Notes: generated by a model not told the origin, from the sequence alone. Positions 7,726-16,561 are shown, counted from the first letter of the stretch. The stretch: DNA of 64,000 bases from JAWLGZ01 sp041690635 (GCA_041690635.1 JAWLGZ010000005.1:1-64000), one strand, 5' to 3'. A program made the numbers and translations.

Positions 7726-9237
7726 ATGCTTGAAGCCTACGCCAAACGCATCCTCAAGGCGCGCGTCTACGACGTTGCCCGTGAAACCCCGCTCGACCCG
7801 GCGGCGGGTCTTTCGAAACGGCTCGGCAACCGGGTTTTGCTGAAGCGCGAGGACCTGCAACCGGTCTTCTCGTTCAAGCTGCGCGGCGCCTACAACAAGA
7901 TCGTCAACCTCTCGGAGGAGGCACGTTCACGAGGTGTGATTGCCGCCTCTGCCGGCAACCATGCGCAGGGTGTGGCGCTTGCTGCCCGGCGGCTGGGCCT
8001 CGATGCGCTGATCGTGATGCCCAAGACCACACCGGAGATCAAGGTGCAGGCAGTGCGCGCGCTCGGTGCGGAAACGGCGCTGGCCGGCAACGCCTACGAC
8101 GACGCTTATCAATACGCCATGCAGTTGGCCGAGGAGCAGGGGCGAACCTTTATCCACCCCTATGACGACCCGGACGTGATCGCCGGGCAGGGCACGGTAG
8201 CACTGGAGATCCTGCGCCACCACCCCACCGACCTGCACGCCATCTTCGTGCCGGTCGGCGGCGGCGGACTGATCGCCGGGGTTGCCGCCTACGTGAAATA
8301 CCTCTGCCCGGAGGTGAAGGTGATCGGGGTGGAACCGGACGATGCGCCGACCCTCCACAGTGCACTGGCCGCCGGCGAGCGGGTGGTGCTCGATCAGGTG
8401 GGGATCTTCGTTGACGGTGTGGCGGTGCGGCAGATCGGTGAGGAGCCGTTCCGGGTCGCCCGCGAGCACGTGGACGAGGTGCTGCTGGTCTCCACCGACC
8501 AGATCTGCGCGGCCATCAAGGACATCTTCGAGGATACCCGTTCCATCACCGAACCGGCCGGTGCGCTCGCGGTCGCCGGCATGAAAAGGTATGTGGAGCG
8601 GGAAGGGGTGCGCGACCGTACCCTGGTGGCCATCGATAGCGGGGCCAACATCAATTTCGACCGGCTGCGCCACGTGGCGGAGCGGGCGGAGGTGGGCGAG
8701 CGGCGCGAGGCGCTGCTGGCGGTCACCATTCCGGAACGGCCCGGCAGCTTCCGCACCTTCTGCGAGACCCTCGGTAACCGCTCCATCACCGAATTCAATT
8801 ATCGCTATGCGTCTGGCGACGAGGCCCACATCTTCGTCGGTGTGCAGATGGCCAACGGTGCCGGGGAGCGGGACAAGCTTATCGCGCAGCTGGAGGAGAA
8901 GGACTATCCGGTGGTGGACATGACCGAAAACGAGATGGCCAAGGCGCACATCCGCTACATGGTGGGCGGCCGGGCAACCGCGGACAACGAACAGCTGTTC
9001 CGCTTCGAGTTTCCGGAGCGCCCCGGCGCCCTGCTGCGTTTCCTGAACCGGATGGGACTCCACTGGAACATCAGCCTGTTCCACTACCGCAACCACGGGT
9101 CCGCCTACGGCCGGGTGCTCGCCGGCATCCAGGTGCCGCCCGAGGAGGAGGCGCAGTTCCGCGACTTCCTCACCCAGCTCGGCTACCCCCATTGGGAGGA
9201 GACCGACAATCCGGCTTTCGAGTTGTTCCTCACATAG
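7726..9237 (+). CDS. ilvA: Threonine ammonia-lyase (deaminase), biosynthetic
   Basis: PLP enzyme converting threonine to 2-oxobutanoate, the first committed step of isoleucine synthesis. The 503-residue protein has the PLP lysine in SFKLRGAYNK (Lys51), the glycine-rich phosphate loop VGGGGLIAG, and two C-terminal ACT-like regulatory modules (about 325-405 and 420-500), so isoleucine feedback is expected. The frame opens 60 bases earlier, but MLEAYAKRILKARVYDVA matches family N-termini, so the inner ATG is preferred. Confidence 0.95.
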   Translation: MLEAYAKRILKARVYDVARETPLDPAAGLSKRLGNRVLLKREDLQPVFSFKLRGAYNKIVNLSEEARSRGVIAASAGNHAQGVALAARRLGLDALIVMPKTTPEIKVQAVRALGAETALAGNAYDDAYQYAMQLAEEQGRTFIHPYDDPDVIAGQGTVALEILRHHPTDLHAIFVPVGGGGLIAGVAAYVKYLCPEVKVIGVEPDDAPTLHSALAAGERVVLDQVGIFVDGVAVRQIGEEPFRVAREHVDEVLLVSTDQICAAIKDIFEDTRSITEPAGALAVAGMKRYVEREGVRDRTLVAIDSGANINFDRLRHVAERAEVGERREALLAVTIPERPGSFRTFCETLGNRSITEFNYRYASGDEAHIFVGVQMANGAGERDKLIAQLEEKDYPVVDMTENEMAKAHIRYMVGGRATADNEQLFRFEFPERPGALLRFLNRMGLHWNISLFHYRNHGSAYGRVLAGIQVPPEEEAQFRDFLTQLGYPHWEETDNPAFELFLT

Positions 9238-9240
9238 CGG

Positions 9241-9335
9241 TTCAAGATAGTAGTTAAGAGTTAGCAGTGAAGAGTGAAGCCTTGCCCACCTCACCCGTAA
9301 CCCTAACTCTTAAACGCTTAACTCTTCACGCCATG
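9241..9335. repeat. Short imperfect repeat patch between convergent genes
   Basis: Words such as TTAAGAGTTAG and GTGAAGAGT occur first on one strand and then, near the end, as CTAACTCTTAA and ACTCTTCAC, giving a loose inverted arrangement between the convergent ilvA and EVE-domain genes. It overlaps the last codons of the latter. It may serve as a bidirectional terminator, but no clean stem with a T-run is present. Confidence 0.45.
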
Positions 9336-9799
9336 GAGCCCTCGAGCCCCACGATGTACGCCCACTGCGCATCGGTCACCGGCATGACCGACAGCCGGTT
9401 GCCACGCCGTAGGAGCGGAAAATCACCCAGCGCTTCCACGTGGCCCTTCAACTCCTCCAGTGTGATGGTGCGCGTCAGCCGGCGCACGAACCTGACCTCC
9501 ACCATGAACCAGCGCGGCTTGTCGGGATCGCTCTTCGGGTCGTAGTACTTCGCCTCCGGATCGAAGGCGGTGGGGTCGGGATACCCCTCCCGGACAATCT
9601 CCATAATGCCGACGATGCCCGGCTCCTTGCAGTTGGAGTGATAGAAGAAGGCGAGATCTCCCTTCTTCATCTGGTCGCGCATCATGTTGCGCGCCTGGTA
9701 GTTGCGAACCCCGTCCCAGGGCTCGGTCCCGTTCGGCCGGGAGGCGAGGTGATCGATACCGAAAACGTCCGGCTCGGATTTCATCAGCCAGTGCGCCAT
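9326..9799 (-). CDS. EVE-domain protein (thymocyte nuclear protein 1-like)
   Basis: 157 residues forming one EVE domain, a PUA-like fold that binds modified bases in DNA or RNA. The opening MAHWLMKSEPDVFGIDHL, the WDGVRNYQARN motif and DLAFFYHSNCKEPGIVG are hallmarks of the family. It is probably cytosolic and soluble. It sits alone between ilvA and a small membrane protein gene; there is no restriction-modification partner, so a housekeeping RNA or DNA role is as likely as defence. Confidence 0.92.
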   Translation of the reverse strand: MAHWLMKSEPDVFGIDHLASRPNGTEPWDGVRNYQARNMMRDQMKKGDLAFFYHSNCKEPGIVGIMEIVREGYPDPTAFDPEAKYYDPKSDPDKPRWFMVEVRFVRRLTRTITLEELKGHVEALGDFPLLRRGNRLSVMPVTDAQWAYIVGLEGSMA

Positions 9800-9923
9800 T
9801 TATCAGTTTTCCCCTTTTTGTGAACACGCCCCTTGCGTCGGGGCTGGTGTATGCGATATATAGGTAGCCCGAAAAAACAGTTACATAACAACAATAGCTA
9901 GAGTGCTTGCTCAAGGAGCAGCC

Positions 9924-10079
9924 ATGAAACGGCGTAAACCGGACCTGCTGTTCGTCCTGGTCCTTATCGTCGGTCTCGGGGTACTGGTCACCGGCTGGGC
10001 GCAAGGCCTGCTAGGTGACGCGGAGGCACGCCCTGCCGGATTCTCCGGCCAGACCGCCTGGACCCAGGGCCAGCAATAG
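9924..10079 (+). CDS. 51-residue single-pass membrane peptide
   Basis: A short gene with a strong AAGGAG ribosome binding site nine bases before its ATG. It encodes MKRRKPDLLFVLVLIVGLG and onward: a basic N-terminus, one hydrophobic helix (about residues 8-25), then a short Gly/Ala/Gln-rich tail. This is an inner-membrane topology with the basic end inside, or an uncleaved signal anchor. It ends four bases before the convergent cyclo-ligase gene. I do not know a function. The ribosome binding site and codon pattern favour a real gene. Confidence 0.72.
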   Translation: MKRRKPDLLFVLVLIVGLGVLVTGWAQGLLGDAEARPAGFSGQTAWTQGQQ

Positions 10080-10083
10080 GCCC

Positions 10084-10695
10084 TTATCGGTTCGACAATA
10101 AGGCCTGCCTCAGCGGGCCGTACACCCCTTTTTCCGTCACGATACCGTCCAGGGGCACATCCCATGGCGCGCTCTCCAGTGCGTCCACTCGCTGAAAGTC
10201 GAACGCAACCCCGATAAGCCGGGGACGCAGCCAGCTCTCCTGCCGGTGCCGGTAGGCGAGTGTCCTGTCATAGAAGCCACCCCCCATGCCGAGCCGGTTG
10301 CCCGCGCTATCGAATCCCACCAACGGCGCCAGAATAAGATCGATACCCCAGGGTGCGCGCGCATCCCGCCAGCGGATGTGGGGCTCGGGAATGCCGAACC
10401 GGTTGGTGACAAGGCGGCTCTCCGGCGTGAATCGGCCGAACCAGAGGCGGTTGTGAAAGGCGGGGCTGAGCACCGGCAGGTGACAGCGCTTGCTCATCCG
10501 CCGGGCCCGTGCCATCAGTGCTGTCAGGTCCGGCTCGCCGTCGTTTGGAAGAAAAAAGGCGATGTCGCGGCTGCGCCGGAACAGGGAGAGGCCCGCGATT
10601 CGGCGCGTGAGGGCGGCACAGAGCCGCCGATGCTCGTGAGGTGTAAGGCTGCGGCGCCGCGCGCGCAGGCTGCGGCGGATATTGTCACGACTCAT
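10084..10695 (-). CDS. fau: 5-formyltetrahydrofolate cyclo-ligase
   Basis: ATP-dependent conversion of 5-formyl-THF to 5,10-methenyl-THF, which recycles a by-product of serine hydroxymethyltransferase. The 203-residue protein (YgfA) has the N-terminal RRSLRARRRSL helix, the FGIPEP stretch, DLILAPLVGFD and the nucleotide-binding GNRLGMGGGFYDR. In E. coli ygfA lies directly downstream of the 6S RNA gene; the same order is seen here. The glycine cleavage genes nearby feed the same one-carbon pool. Confidence 0.95.
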   Translation of the reverse strand: MSRDNIRRSLRARRRSLTPHEHRRLCAALTRRIAGLSLFRRSRDIAFFLPNDGEPDLTALMARARRMSKRCHLPVLSPAFHNRLWFGRFTPESRLVTNRFGIPEPHIRWRDARAPWGIDLILAPLVGFDSAGNRLGMGGGFYDRTLAYRHRQESWLRPRLIGVAFDFQRVDALESAPWDVPLDGIVTEKGVYGPLRQALLSNR

Positions 10696-10721
10696 GTTGG
10701 AACGGTGGGGCAGAGGGAAGA

Positions 10722-10913
10722 GGGATGCCCTCCGCGCATGCCGTCGTCACCTGTGTTTCTTGAACCTGAGGTTCAAGTGGGGAAGCGTGCTGGCGAATCA
10801 GGCTTTCCGCTACGAGGCGGACTTGCACACAACGCCGAACCTGCAACCCCAAGGGTTAGCATTAAGGCTCAAGAATTAACCCAGTGACTAACGAGCACCG
10901 CAGAGGACACCCC
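10722..10913 (-). ncRNA. ssrS: 6S RNA
   Basis: Regulatory RNA that mimics an open promoter and binds sigma70 RNA polymerase. The region between zapA and the cyclo-ligase gene reads, on the minus strand, GGGTGTCCTCTGCGG at the 5' end and GCGGAGGGCATCCC at the 3' end, which pair to close the long stem. The 3' half carries CTTGAACCTCAGGTTCAAG followed by a run like the E. coli CTTGAACCAAGGGTTCAAG segment. Length is about 190 nt (E. coli 184). A -10-like TAAGAT lies just upstream. The zapA-ssrS-ygfA order is conserved in gammaproteobacteria. The ends are estimates within a few bases. Confidence 0.9.
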
Positions 10914-10951
10914 TATCTTATCAGACAGTCGAAGCCCCCGGTCGACTCAAG

Positions 10952-10987
10952 GGGCACCTCTAATAATCCAACGCGGAGGAGGTGCCC
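10952..10987 (-). terminator. Compact hairpin after zapA, related to the 340-bp element
   Basis: A 9-bp perfect stem GGGCACCTC/GAGGTGCCC immediately after the zapA stop on the minus strand. Its loop contains TAATAATCCAACGCGG. Stem and loop resemble the ends of the element at 34333-34672 (AGGGCGCCTCTAACAATCC). It probably separates zapA from 6S RNA transcription. No long T-run. Confidence 0.65.
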
Positions 10988-11311
10988 TCAAAACTTCATC
11001 TGCGGGTCTTCCTCCCGCAGCACCGAATCGATGCGATTCTGCAATCGATGTAGCCGTTCTTCCAGGTCGTTGGTGTAGTCACCCTCCCTGGACCGTTCCT
11101 GCACCAGTTCGTGGGCAATGTTGAGGGCGGCCATGACCGCCACCCGTTCGATGCCGACCACCTTGCCGGTACCGCGGATCTCCCGCATTTTCCGGTCCAG
11201 CAGCCGGGCCGATTCGAGCAATTCCTCCTGCTGTTCGGCCGGGCAGGCGATCATGTACTCCTTGTCGAGGATGCTGATCGCAACCTGGGTGGTTTCCGTC
11301 CTGGTCGACAT
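10988..11311 (-). CDS. zapA: Cell division protein ZapA
   Basis: Small Z-ring-associated protein that bundles FtsZ. The 107-residue protein has the N-terminal beta domain VAISILDKEYMIACPAEQQEEL and a C-terminal coiled coil (about 70-105), the ZapA layout. It lies two bases downstream of the ZapB-like gene and directly upstream of 6S RNA. ZapA needs a coiled-coil partner for full function, and the neighbour is a candidate. Confidence 0.95.
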   Translation of the reverse strand: MSTRTETTQVAISILDKEYMIACPAEQQEELLESARLLDRKMREIRGTGKVVGIERVAVMAALNIAHELVQERSREGDYTNDLEERLHRLQNRIDSVLREEDPQMKF

Positions 11312-11313
11312 GC

Positions 11314-11520
11314 TTACTCGTGCTCCATCGCCTTGAGGCGGGTGATCATCGCCTCCACCCGCGTGCGCGCCAGCTCGGTCTTTTCGATCAGACGGGCCCG
11401 CTCGGTAATCAGTCCCGCATGACTCTCGCGCAGCGCCGCATTCTCCATCCTGAGACGTTCGACGGTGCGGATCAGTTCATCGATGCGGTGTTCGAGGCTG
11501 TTGAGGCTGGTATGTTCCAT
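11314..11520 (-). CDS. ZapB-like coiled-coil protein (TIGR02449 type)
   Basis: 68 residues, almost all coiled coil: MEHTSLNSLEHRIDELIRTV, then LRMENAALRESHAGL and a basic ending. This matches the short coiled-coil family found beside zapA in many gammaproteobacteria (TIGR02449), often described as ZapB-like. The start is the inner Met; the in-frame extension upstream is Pro/Arg-rich and unlike the family. It probably acts with ZapA at the division site (inference from context). Confidence 0.85.
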   Translation of the reverse strand: MEHTSLNSLEHRIDELIRTVERLRMENAALRESHAGLITERARLIEKTELARTRVEAMITRLKAMEHE

Positions 11521-11686
11521 AGTACCGGTGGGACGATGCGGGCGCGGGTCAATATAGAGCCGGGTGGCGGCGGCGGTCAACGGCACCGCCGGTTGGGAGC
11601 GGTTGGGCGCGGTGCTAACATGGCGCCGAAATCGGCTGGGCGGGGGTGTTCCCCGCGGTCTCTATAATCCTAAAAACGGCAGTTGG

Positions 11687-11865
11687 ACTCTCGCCAAGAC
11701 GCACGAGTGCATGGAAGCACGAGGTAGGGCAATGCAGGAGCAACTTGCCGAAAGACGCAGAGAAAACAGAAACAAGGCAGTCGTTGTGGTCACACCCGGA
11801 AGGTGGGGCCGTTCATTGGTACAACAGTTTGTTTTTCTTGGCGTGCTCGGCGTTTTTGCGAGAGT
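11687..11865. repeat. Dispersed inverted-repeat element (type A copy 2), filling the ygfB upstream gap
   Basis: Within the 416-base gap between the ZapB-like gene and ygfB. It is bounded by ACTCTCGCCAAGACGC and GCGTTTTTGCGAGAGT and holds a core (GCAATGCAGGAGCAACTTGCCG, split here in words: GCAATGCAGG, AGCAACTTGCC) that recurs between gcvT and gcvH. No real gene is seen in it. The rest of the gap must hold the ygfB promoter. Confidence 0.78.
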
Positions 11866-11936
11866 AACTGCGGTTAGTGGGATAATTCGGTAGAGGTGCG
11901 GGATCTCCGTGCCCTCAGAGCAAATCAGGAGCTGGT

Positions 11937-12512
11937 ATGTCCACTATCGGCGAGGCGATGGATCAGCTGAACACGGCACTGGAGCGCCTGCAGACCGGCA
12001 TGAGCGTGGCGGAGTGCCACGGCGCGATTGCCGGGCTCATCTGTGCGCGGGGCGAGATTGAGCCGGATGCATGCCAGCGGGAGATCGCCCCGGTCGCGGA
12101 GGAGGAGGCGGGCGACGTGCTGGTCGCCGAATCGCGGCGGCTGCTGACTGCCCTGTGTGCAGAGAACTCGCGCCAGCTCGGCGACTCGGTGCTCGATTTT
12201 CACCTCATCCTGCCGGAAGACAGCGCCCCCATCACGGAAAGGCTTCACGCCCTCGGCCAGTGGTGCCAGGGGTTTCTGCTCGGTTTGAGTCTGGGCGGCA
12301 TCGAATCCACCGAGCGGTTGCCGGAGGACAGCGCCGATGCGCTGCAGGACATGGTGGAGATTGCCCAGGTCGGTGAGAGTGAACACGGCGAGGGCGAGGA
12401 GGACGAGCAGGCCTACAGCGAACTGGTGGAGTACGTCAGAACCGCCGTGCTGCTCGCCAACGAGGAGCTGCACCCCACCAAGGCGCCGCCCCGCGACACG
12501 ACCCTCCACTGA
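11937..12512 (+). CDS. ygfB: YgfB/UPF0149 family protein
   Basis: 191-residue acidic, helical cytosolic protein. The motif CHGAIAGLIC near residue 27 and the GQWCQGFLLGL segment near 115 are typical of UPF0149. The family is conserved next to pepP in gammaproteobacteria, as here. Its biochemical activity is not established, though regulatory roles have been reported in Pseudomonas. The Glu-rich loop before the last helix is normal for the family. Confidence 0.92.
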   Translation: MSTIGEAMDQLNTALERLQTGMSVAECHGAIAGLICARGEIEPDACQREIAPVAEEEAGDVLVAESRRLLTALCAENSRQLGDSVLDFHLILPEDSAPITERLHALGQWCQGFLLGLSLGGIESTERLPEDSADALQDMVEIAQVGESEHGEGEEDEQAYSELVEYVRTAVLLANEELHPTKAPPRDTTLH

Positions 12513-12532
12513 AAAGCTATCCACCGCAGAGG

Positions 12533-12624
12533 TCGCGTGCAATCTTCCGCTGATTTGGCGCACCACCGGGCGGACTGGTTCATGTTATTGGTTTCGTCTC
12601 TGCGTTCTCTGCGTCCTCTGCGGT
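12533..12624. repeat. Dispersed inverted-repeat element (type B copy 1)
   Basis: Between ygfB and pepP. Ends are ACCGCAGAGG and CCTCTGCGGT, with the right arm reading TCTCTGCGTTCTCTGCGTCC. The right end lies 14 bases before the pepP start codon, so it may include or displace the pepP ribosome binding site region. Confidence 0.72.
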
Positions 12625-12638
12625 AAACAGGGTTTCTT

Positions 12639-13955
12639 ATGCAAAAGACCGAATTCGCCCGCCGCCGCAAGCGGCTGATGCAGATGATGGGCAAGGGGGC
12701 GATAGCCATTCTGCCCACCGCCCCGGAGCGTACCCGCAACCGGGACGTGGAGTACCCCTTCCGGCCCGACAGCGATTTCTTCTATCTCACCGGCTTTCCC
12801 GAGCCGGAGGCGGTGGCGGTGCTGGTGCCCGGCCGGCCCCACGGCGAATATCTGCTGTTCTGCCGCGAGCGCGACCCGGAGATGGAGACCTGGCACGGCC
12901 GCCGAGCCGGCCTGGAGGGGGCGCACGAGCAGTTCGGTGCCGACGACGCCTTCCCCATCTCCGACATTGACGACATCCTGCCCGGTCTGCTGGAGAACCG
13001 TGATCGGGTCTATTACACCATGGGGCTCGACCACGAGTTCGACCAGCGGGTGACCGGCTGGATCAACCGGCTGCGGCAGAAAGCGCGTGCGGGCATCCAC
13101 ACCCCCGGCGAATTCGTCTCCCTCGATCACCTGCTGCATGACATGCGCCTCTACAAGAGCCGCGGCGAGGCGGCGGCAATGCGAAAGGCGGCACAGATCA
13201 GCGCCCGTGCCCACAGGCGCGCCATGCAGGTGGTGCAGCCGGGAATGACGGAGTACCAGGTGGAAGCGGAACTGCTGCATGAGTTCATGCGCCACGGCGC
13301 CCGTTCCCCTGCCTATCCCTCGATCGTCGCCGGGGGCGAGAACGCCTGCATCCTCCACTACACCGAGAACAGTGCGCCGCTGAAAGAGGGCGACCTGCTG
13401 CTCATCGACGCCGGTTGCGAGTACGACTGCTACGCCGCCGACATCACCCGCACCTTCCCGGTGGGCGGCCGCTTCTCTCCGGAGCAGCGGGCGCTCTACG
13501 AGCTGGTGCTGGAGGCGCAGTATGCGGCCATCGAGCAGGTGTGGCCGGGCAACCACTGGAACGCCCCGCACGAGGCGGCGGTAAAGGTGCTCACCCGCGG
13601 ACTGGTGAAGCTGGGCATCCTCAAGGGCACCGCGGCAAAGCTGATCAAGAGCGAGGCCTACCGCCGTTTCTACATGCACCGCACCGGCCACTGGCTGGGC
13701 ATGGACGTGCATGACGTGGGCGACTACAAGGTGGGTGAGGAGTGGCGGGTGCTGGAGCCCGGCATGGCGCTGACCATCGAGCCGGGGCTCTACATTCCCC
13801 CCGACAGCAAGGGGGTGGCGAAGCGCTGGTGGGGCATCGGCATCCGCATCGAGGATGACGTGCTGGTGACCCGTGACGGCCACGAGGTGCTGAGCGCCGG
13901 TGTGCCGAAGGAGCCGGACGCCGTCGAGGCGCTGGTGACCGGAGAGAGCGCGTGA
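12639..13955 (+). CDS. pepP: Xaa-Pro aminopeptidase P
   Basis: Dinuclear metal peptidase removing N-terminal residues before proline. The 438-residue protein has the N-terminal creatinase-like domain (about 1-175: RRKRLMQMM, YPFRPDSDFFYLTGFPEPEA) and the pita-bread domain with LLIDAGCEYDCYAADITRTFP (two Asp ligands), HRTGHWLGMDVHD (His), LTIEPGLY (Glu) and IRIEDDVLVT (Glu). Length matches E. coli PepP. It overlaps ubiH by four bases (GTGA), so they are translationally coupled. Confidence 0.96.
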   Translation: MQKTEFARRRKRLMQMMGKGAIAILPTAPERTRNRDVEYPFRPDSDFFYLTGFPEPEAVAVLVPGRPHGEYLLFCRERDPEMETWHGRRAGLEGAHEQFGADDAFPISDIDDILPGLLENRDRVYYTMGLDHEFDQRVTGWINRLRQKARAGIHTPGEFVSLDHLLHDMRLYKSRGEAAAMRKAAQISARAHRRAMQVVQPGMTEYQVEAELLHEFMRHGARSPAYPSIVAGGENACILHYTENSAPLKEGDLLLIDAGCEYDCYAADITRTFPVGGRFSPEQRALYELVLEAQYAAIEQVWPGNHWNAPHEAAVKVLTRGLVKLGILKGTAAKLIKSEAYRRFYMHRTGHWLGMDVHDVGDYKVGEEWRVLEPGMALTIEPGLYIPPDSKGVAKRWWGIGIRIEDDVLVTRDGHEVLSAGVPKEPDAVEALVTGESA

Positions 13956-15226
13956 CGACCGATTTCGACCTCCTGATCGTCGGTGGCGGCATGGCCGGGG
14001 CCAGCCTCGCCTGTGCGTTGCGTGACGTGCCGCTGCGGGTCGGGGTGCTGGAGGCGGTGCCGCTGGCGGCCGAGATGCAGCCCAGTTTCGATGCACGGGC
14101 GATCGCCCTGGCCGAGGGTTCCCGGCGCATCCTGGAGACGATGGCGCTCTGGTCCGACGTCGCCCGGCACGGTGCGACCGCCATCCGCCATATCCACGTT
14201 TCGGAGCGGGGCGGTTTCGGCATCGCCCGGCTCGCCGCGGCCGAGGAGGGGGTGGACGCCCTCGGTCATGTGGTGGAGAGCCGCGTGCTCGGGGCGGTCC
14301 TGTCGAAATCCCTGAGCGAACTCCCCCACACCACATTCATCTGTCCGGCACGGCTCACCGGCCTGACCATCGATGACGATTTCGCCACCGCACAGGTCGA
14401 GGGCGAACAGGGGGCGCGCAACATCACCGCACGCCTGGTGGTGGCCGCCGACGGCGGCCGCTCCGCGGTGCGTCAACTGATGGGTGCGCGGAGCTGGCGG
14501 CTCGGCTACGGCCAGACGGCGGTGATCGCCACCGTACGCGGCAGCCGCCCCCACGGCGGCATCGCCTACGAACGGTTCACCGACACCGGCCCCTTGGCGC
14601 TGCTGCCCTGCGATGCCACGGAAGATCACCCCGAATCGGCCTGGGGCGACTGTCGCTGGTCCCTGGTGTGGACAGCGCGGGATGCACAGGTGGAGCAGAT
14701 CATGGGGCTCGACGAGGCGACCTTCCTCGCCCGCCTCCAGGCCCGTTTCGGCAACCGTGCGGGCCGCTTCGAAAAGCTCGGCACACGCAACGCCTATCCG
14801 CTGGGGCTGGAGTACGTGCGTGACCATGTGCGCCCCCGGCTCGTCTTCATCGGCAACGCCGCCCACACCCTCCATCCGGTGGCGGGGCAGGGGTTCAACC
14901 TCGGCCTGCGCGATGTGGCGGTGCTCGCCGAAGTGCTGGCGGGTGCGGCCGCGGCGGGAAGCGACCCGGGTGACATGGGGGTGCTGAAGGGGTACGCCGC
15001 CTGGCGCCGCCCGGACTACCTGCGGGTGATGGGACTGACCGACTCGCTCGCTCGCCTCTTTTCCAACCGTCTGCCGCTGCTGCGCGGCGCCCGCAACCTG
15101 GGGATCCTCGGCATGGATCTGCTGCCGGGGGCCAAGCACCTGCTGGCGCGCCAGGCGATGGGGCTGACCGGGAAACTGCCGCGCCTCGCCCGCGGGCTGC
15201 CCCTGGCCGGGCGAGATGTGCGGTGA
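13952..15226 (+). CDS. ubiH: 2-octaprenyl-6-methoxyphenol hydroxylase UbiH
   Basis: FAD monooxygenase of aerobic ubiquinone synthesis (C1 hydroxylation). The 424-residue protein has the dinucleotide motif LLIVGGGMAGASLACAL, then FDARAIALAEGSRRIL and HVSERGGFGIARL, which favour UbiH over its paralogues, plus VVAADGGRSAVRQ and the FAD-binding FIGNAAHTLHPVAGQGFNLGL. GTG start overlapping the pepP stop. It forms a pair with the next hydroxylase. Confidence 0.92.
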   Translation: MTTDFDLLIVGGGMAGASLACALRDVPLRVGVLEAVPLAAEMQPSFDARAIALAEGSRRILETMALWSDVARHGATAIRHIHVSERGGFGIARLAAAEEGVDALGHVVESRVLGAVLSKSLSELPHTTFICPARLTGLTIDDDFATAQVEGEQGARNITARLVVAADGGRSAVRQLMGARSWRLGYGQTAVIATVRGSRPHGGIAYERFTDTGPLALLPCDATEDHPESAWGDCRWSLVWTARDAQVEQIMGLDEATFLARLQARFGNRAGRFEKLGTRNAYPLGLEYVRDHVRPRLVFIGNAAHTLHPVAGQGFNLGLRDVAVLAEVLAGAAAAGSDPGDMGVLKGYAAWRRPDYLRVMGLTDSLARLFSNRLPLLRGARNLGILGMDLLPGAKHLLARQAMGLTGKLPRLARGLPLAGRDVR

Positions 15227-15274
15227 CCGGGTTATCGAAGCCTCCTACAAATTAGAACCATCGGACTCGCGGAC

Positions 15275-16492
15275 ATGGAAATGGCAAACCGAAGCTATGA
15301 CGTGGTGATTGTCGGCGGCGGCATGGTCGGTGCGACGCTCGCCTGCGCCCTCGGCGACACCGCGCTCAGGGTGGCGGTGATCGATCCGGTGGCGGCGCCC
15401 ACCGAGTGGGCGGATGAGGCATTCGACATCCGGGTCAGCGCCATCACCCGCGCCACCGAGCGGGTGTTCGCCAATTTGGGCGCCTGGGAGGGGATGGTGA
15501 CCCGGCGCGTCGCACCCTACCGCGAGATGCGGGTGTGGGACGCCACCGGTTCCGGCAGCATCCATTTCGATGCCGCCGAGGTGGGCGAGCCGGATCTTGG
15601 CCACATCATCGAGAACCGGGTGATCCTCGCCGCCCTGCTGGAGCGCATGGCGCAGTTCGACAACATCGAACTCATCTGCCCGGCGGAGCCCGGTGTACTG
15701 GAGGTGAACACCGGCTCGGCTCGCCTGACCCTCAAGGACCGGCGCACCCTGGAGGCGCGGCTGGTGGTCGGCGCGGACGGCAGCGCCTCCTGGGTGCGGG
15801 ATCGGGTCGGCATCCCGGTCCGCGGCTGGCGCTACGACCAGACGGCGGTGGTGTGTACCGTCAAGACCTCCCGTCACCACCAGGACACCGCCTGGCAACG
15901 CTTCATGCCCACCGGACCGCTCGCCTTCCTGCCGCTGCCCGAGGGGTACAGCTCCATCGTCTGGTCCACCACGCCGGAAAAGGCCGAGGCGCTGGTGGCG
16001 ATGGAATCGGGGCGGTTTCTCGACGAGCTGCAGCACGCCTTCGGCGAGCCGCTCGGACGGATGGAGTCGGTCGGCCCGCGGGGCGCCTTTCCGCTCTCGC
16101 TCCAGCACGCCGAACGCTACGTTGAACAGCGGATCGCCCTGGTCGGCAACGCCGCCCACACCGTCCACCCGCTGGCCGGGCAGGGGCTCAATCTCGGGGT
16201 GCTCGATGCCGCCGCCCTGGCGGAGGTGGTGTTGACCGCCGAGACCGAACGACGCGACATCGGGGCCCTGAAGACGCTGCGCCGTTACGAGCGCTGGCGC
16301 AAGGGGGACAATGTGGCGATGCTGGCGGCAATGGACGGTTTCAAGCGGCTGTTCAGCAACGACGTTGCACCGCTCGCCTGGGGCCGCAACCTCGGCTTGC
16401 GGGTTACCGACCACCTCTCACCGGTCAAGCGGTTCTTCATGCGCCGCGCCCTGGGCGTCACCGGCGACCTGCCGCGGCTGGCCCGGGCGTGA
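15275..16492 (+). CDS. ubiI: UbiI/UbiF-type FAD hydroxylase of ubiquinone synthesis
   Basis: 405-residue paralogue of UbiH with VVIVGGGMVGATLACAL, FDIRVSAITRATERVF, MRVWDATGSGSIHFDA, LVVGADGSASWVR and the FAD site LVGNAAHTVHPLAGQGLNLGV. The position after ubiH matches E. coli visC/ubiI (C5 hydroxylase). The sequence alone does not fully exclude UbiF-type activity, but a coq7 gene in this window would cover the C6 step. Start could be either of two Met codons two residues apart; neither has a clear ribosome binding site. Confidence 0.85.
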   Translation: MEMANRSYDVVIVGGGMVGATLACALGDTALRVAVIDPVAAPTEWADEAFDIRVSAITRATERVFANLGAWEGMVTRRVAPYREMRVWDATGSGSIHFDAAEVGEPDLGHIIENRVILAALLERMAQFDNIELICPAEPGVLEVNTGSARLTLKDRRTLEARLVVGADGSASWVRDRVGIPVRGWRYDQTAVVCTVKTSRHHQDTAWQRFMPTGPLAFLPLPEGYSSIVWSTTPEKAEALVAMESGRFLDELQHAFGEPLGRMESVGPRGAFPLSLQHAERYVEQRIALVGNAAHTVHPLAGQGLNLGVLDAAALAEVVLTAETERRDIGALKTLRRYERWRKGDNVAMLAAMDGFKRLFSNDVAPLAWGRNLGLRVTDHLSPVKRFFMRRALGVTGDLPRLARA

Positions 16493-16518
16493 AGCGGTTC
16501 GGGCGGTAATTTGAACGT

Positions 16519-16546
16519 GTAGGAGCCCGCCCCTGCGGGCGAACCG
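16519..16546. repeat. REP-like hairpin
   Basis: TGTAGGAGCCCGCCCCTGCG followed by GGCGAA, a short palindrome resembling the GTAGGAGCGGG..CCCGCGA repetitive extragenic palindromes of Pseudomonas. It lies 27 bases after the ubiI stop. No gene. Confidence 0.65.
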
Positions 16547-16561
16547 GGATTCGGAGAGGTG

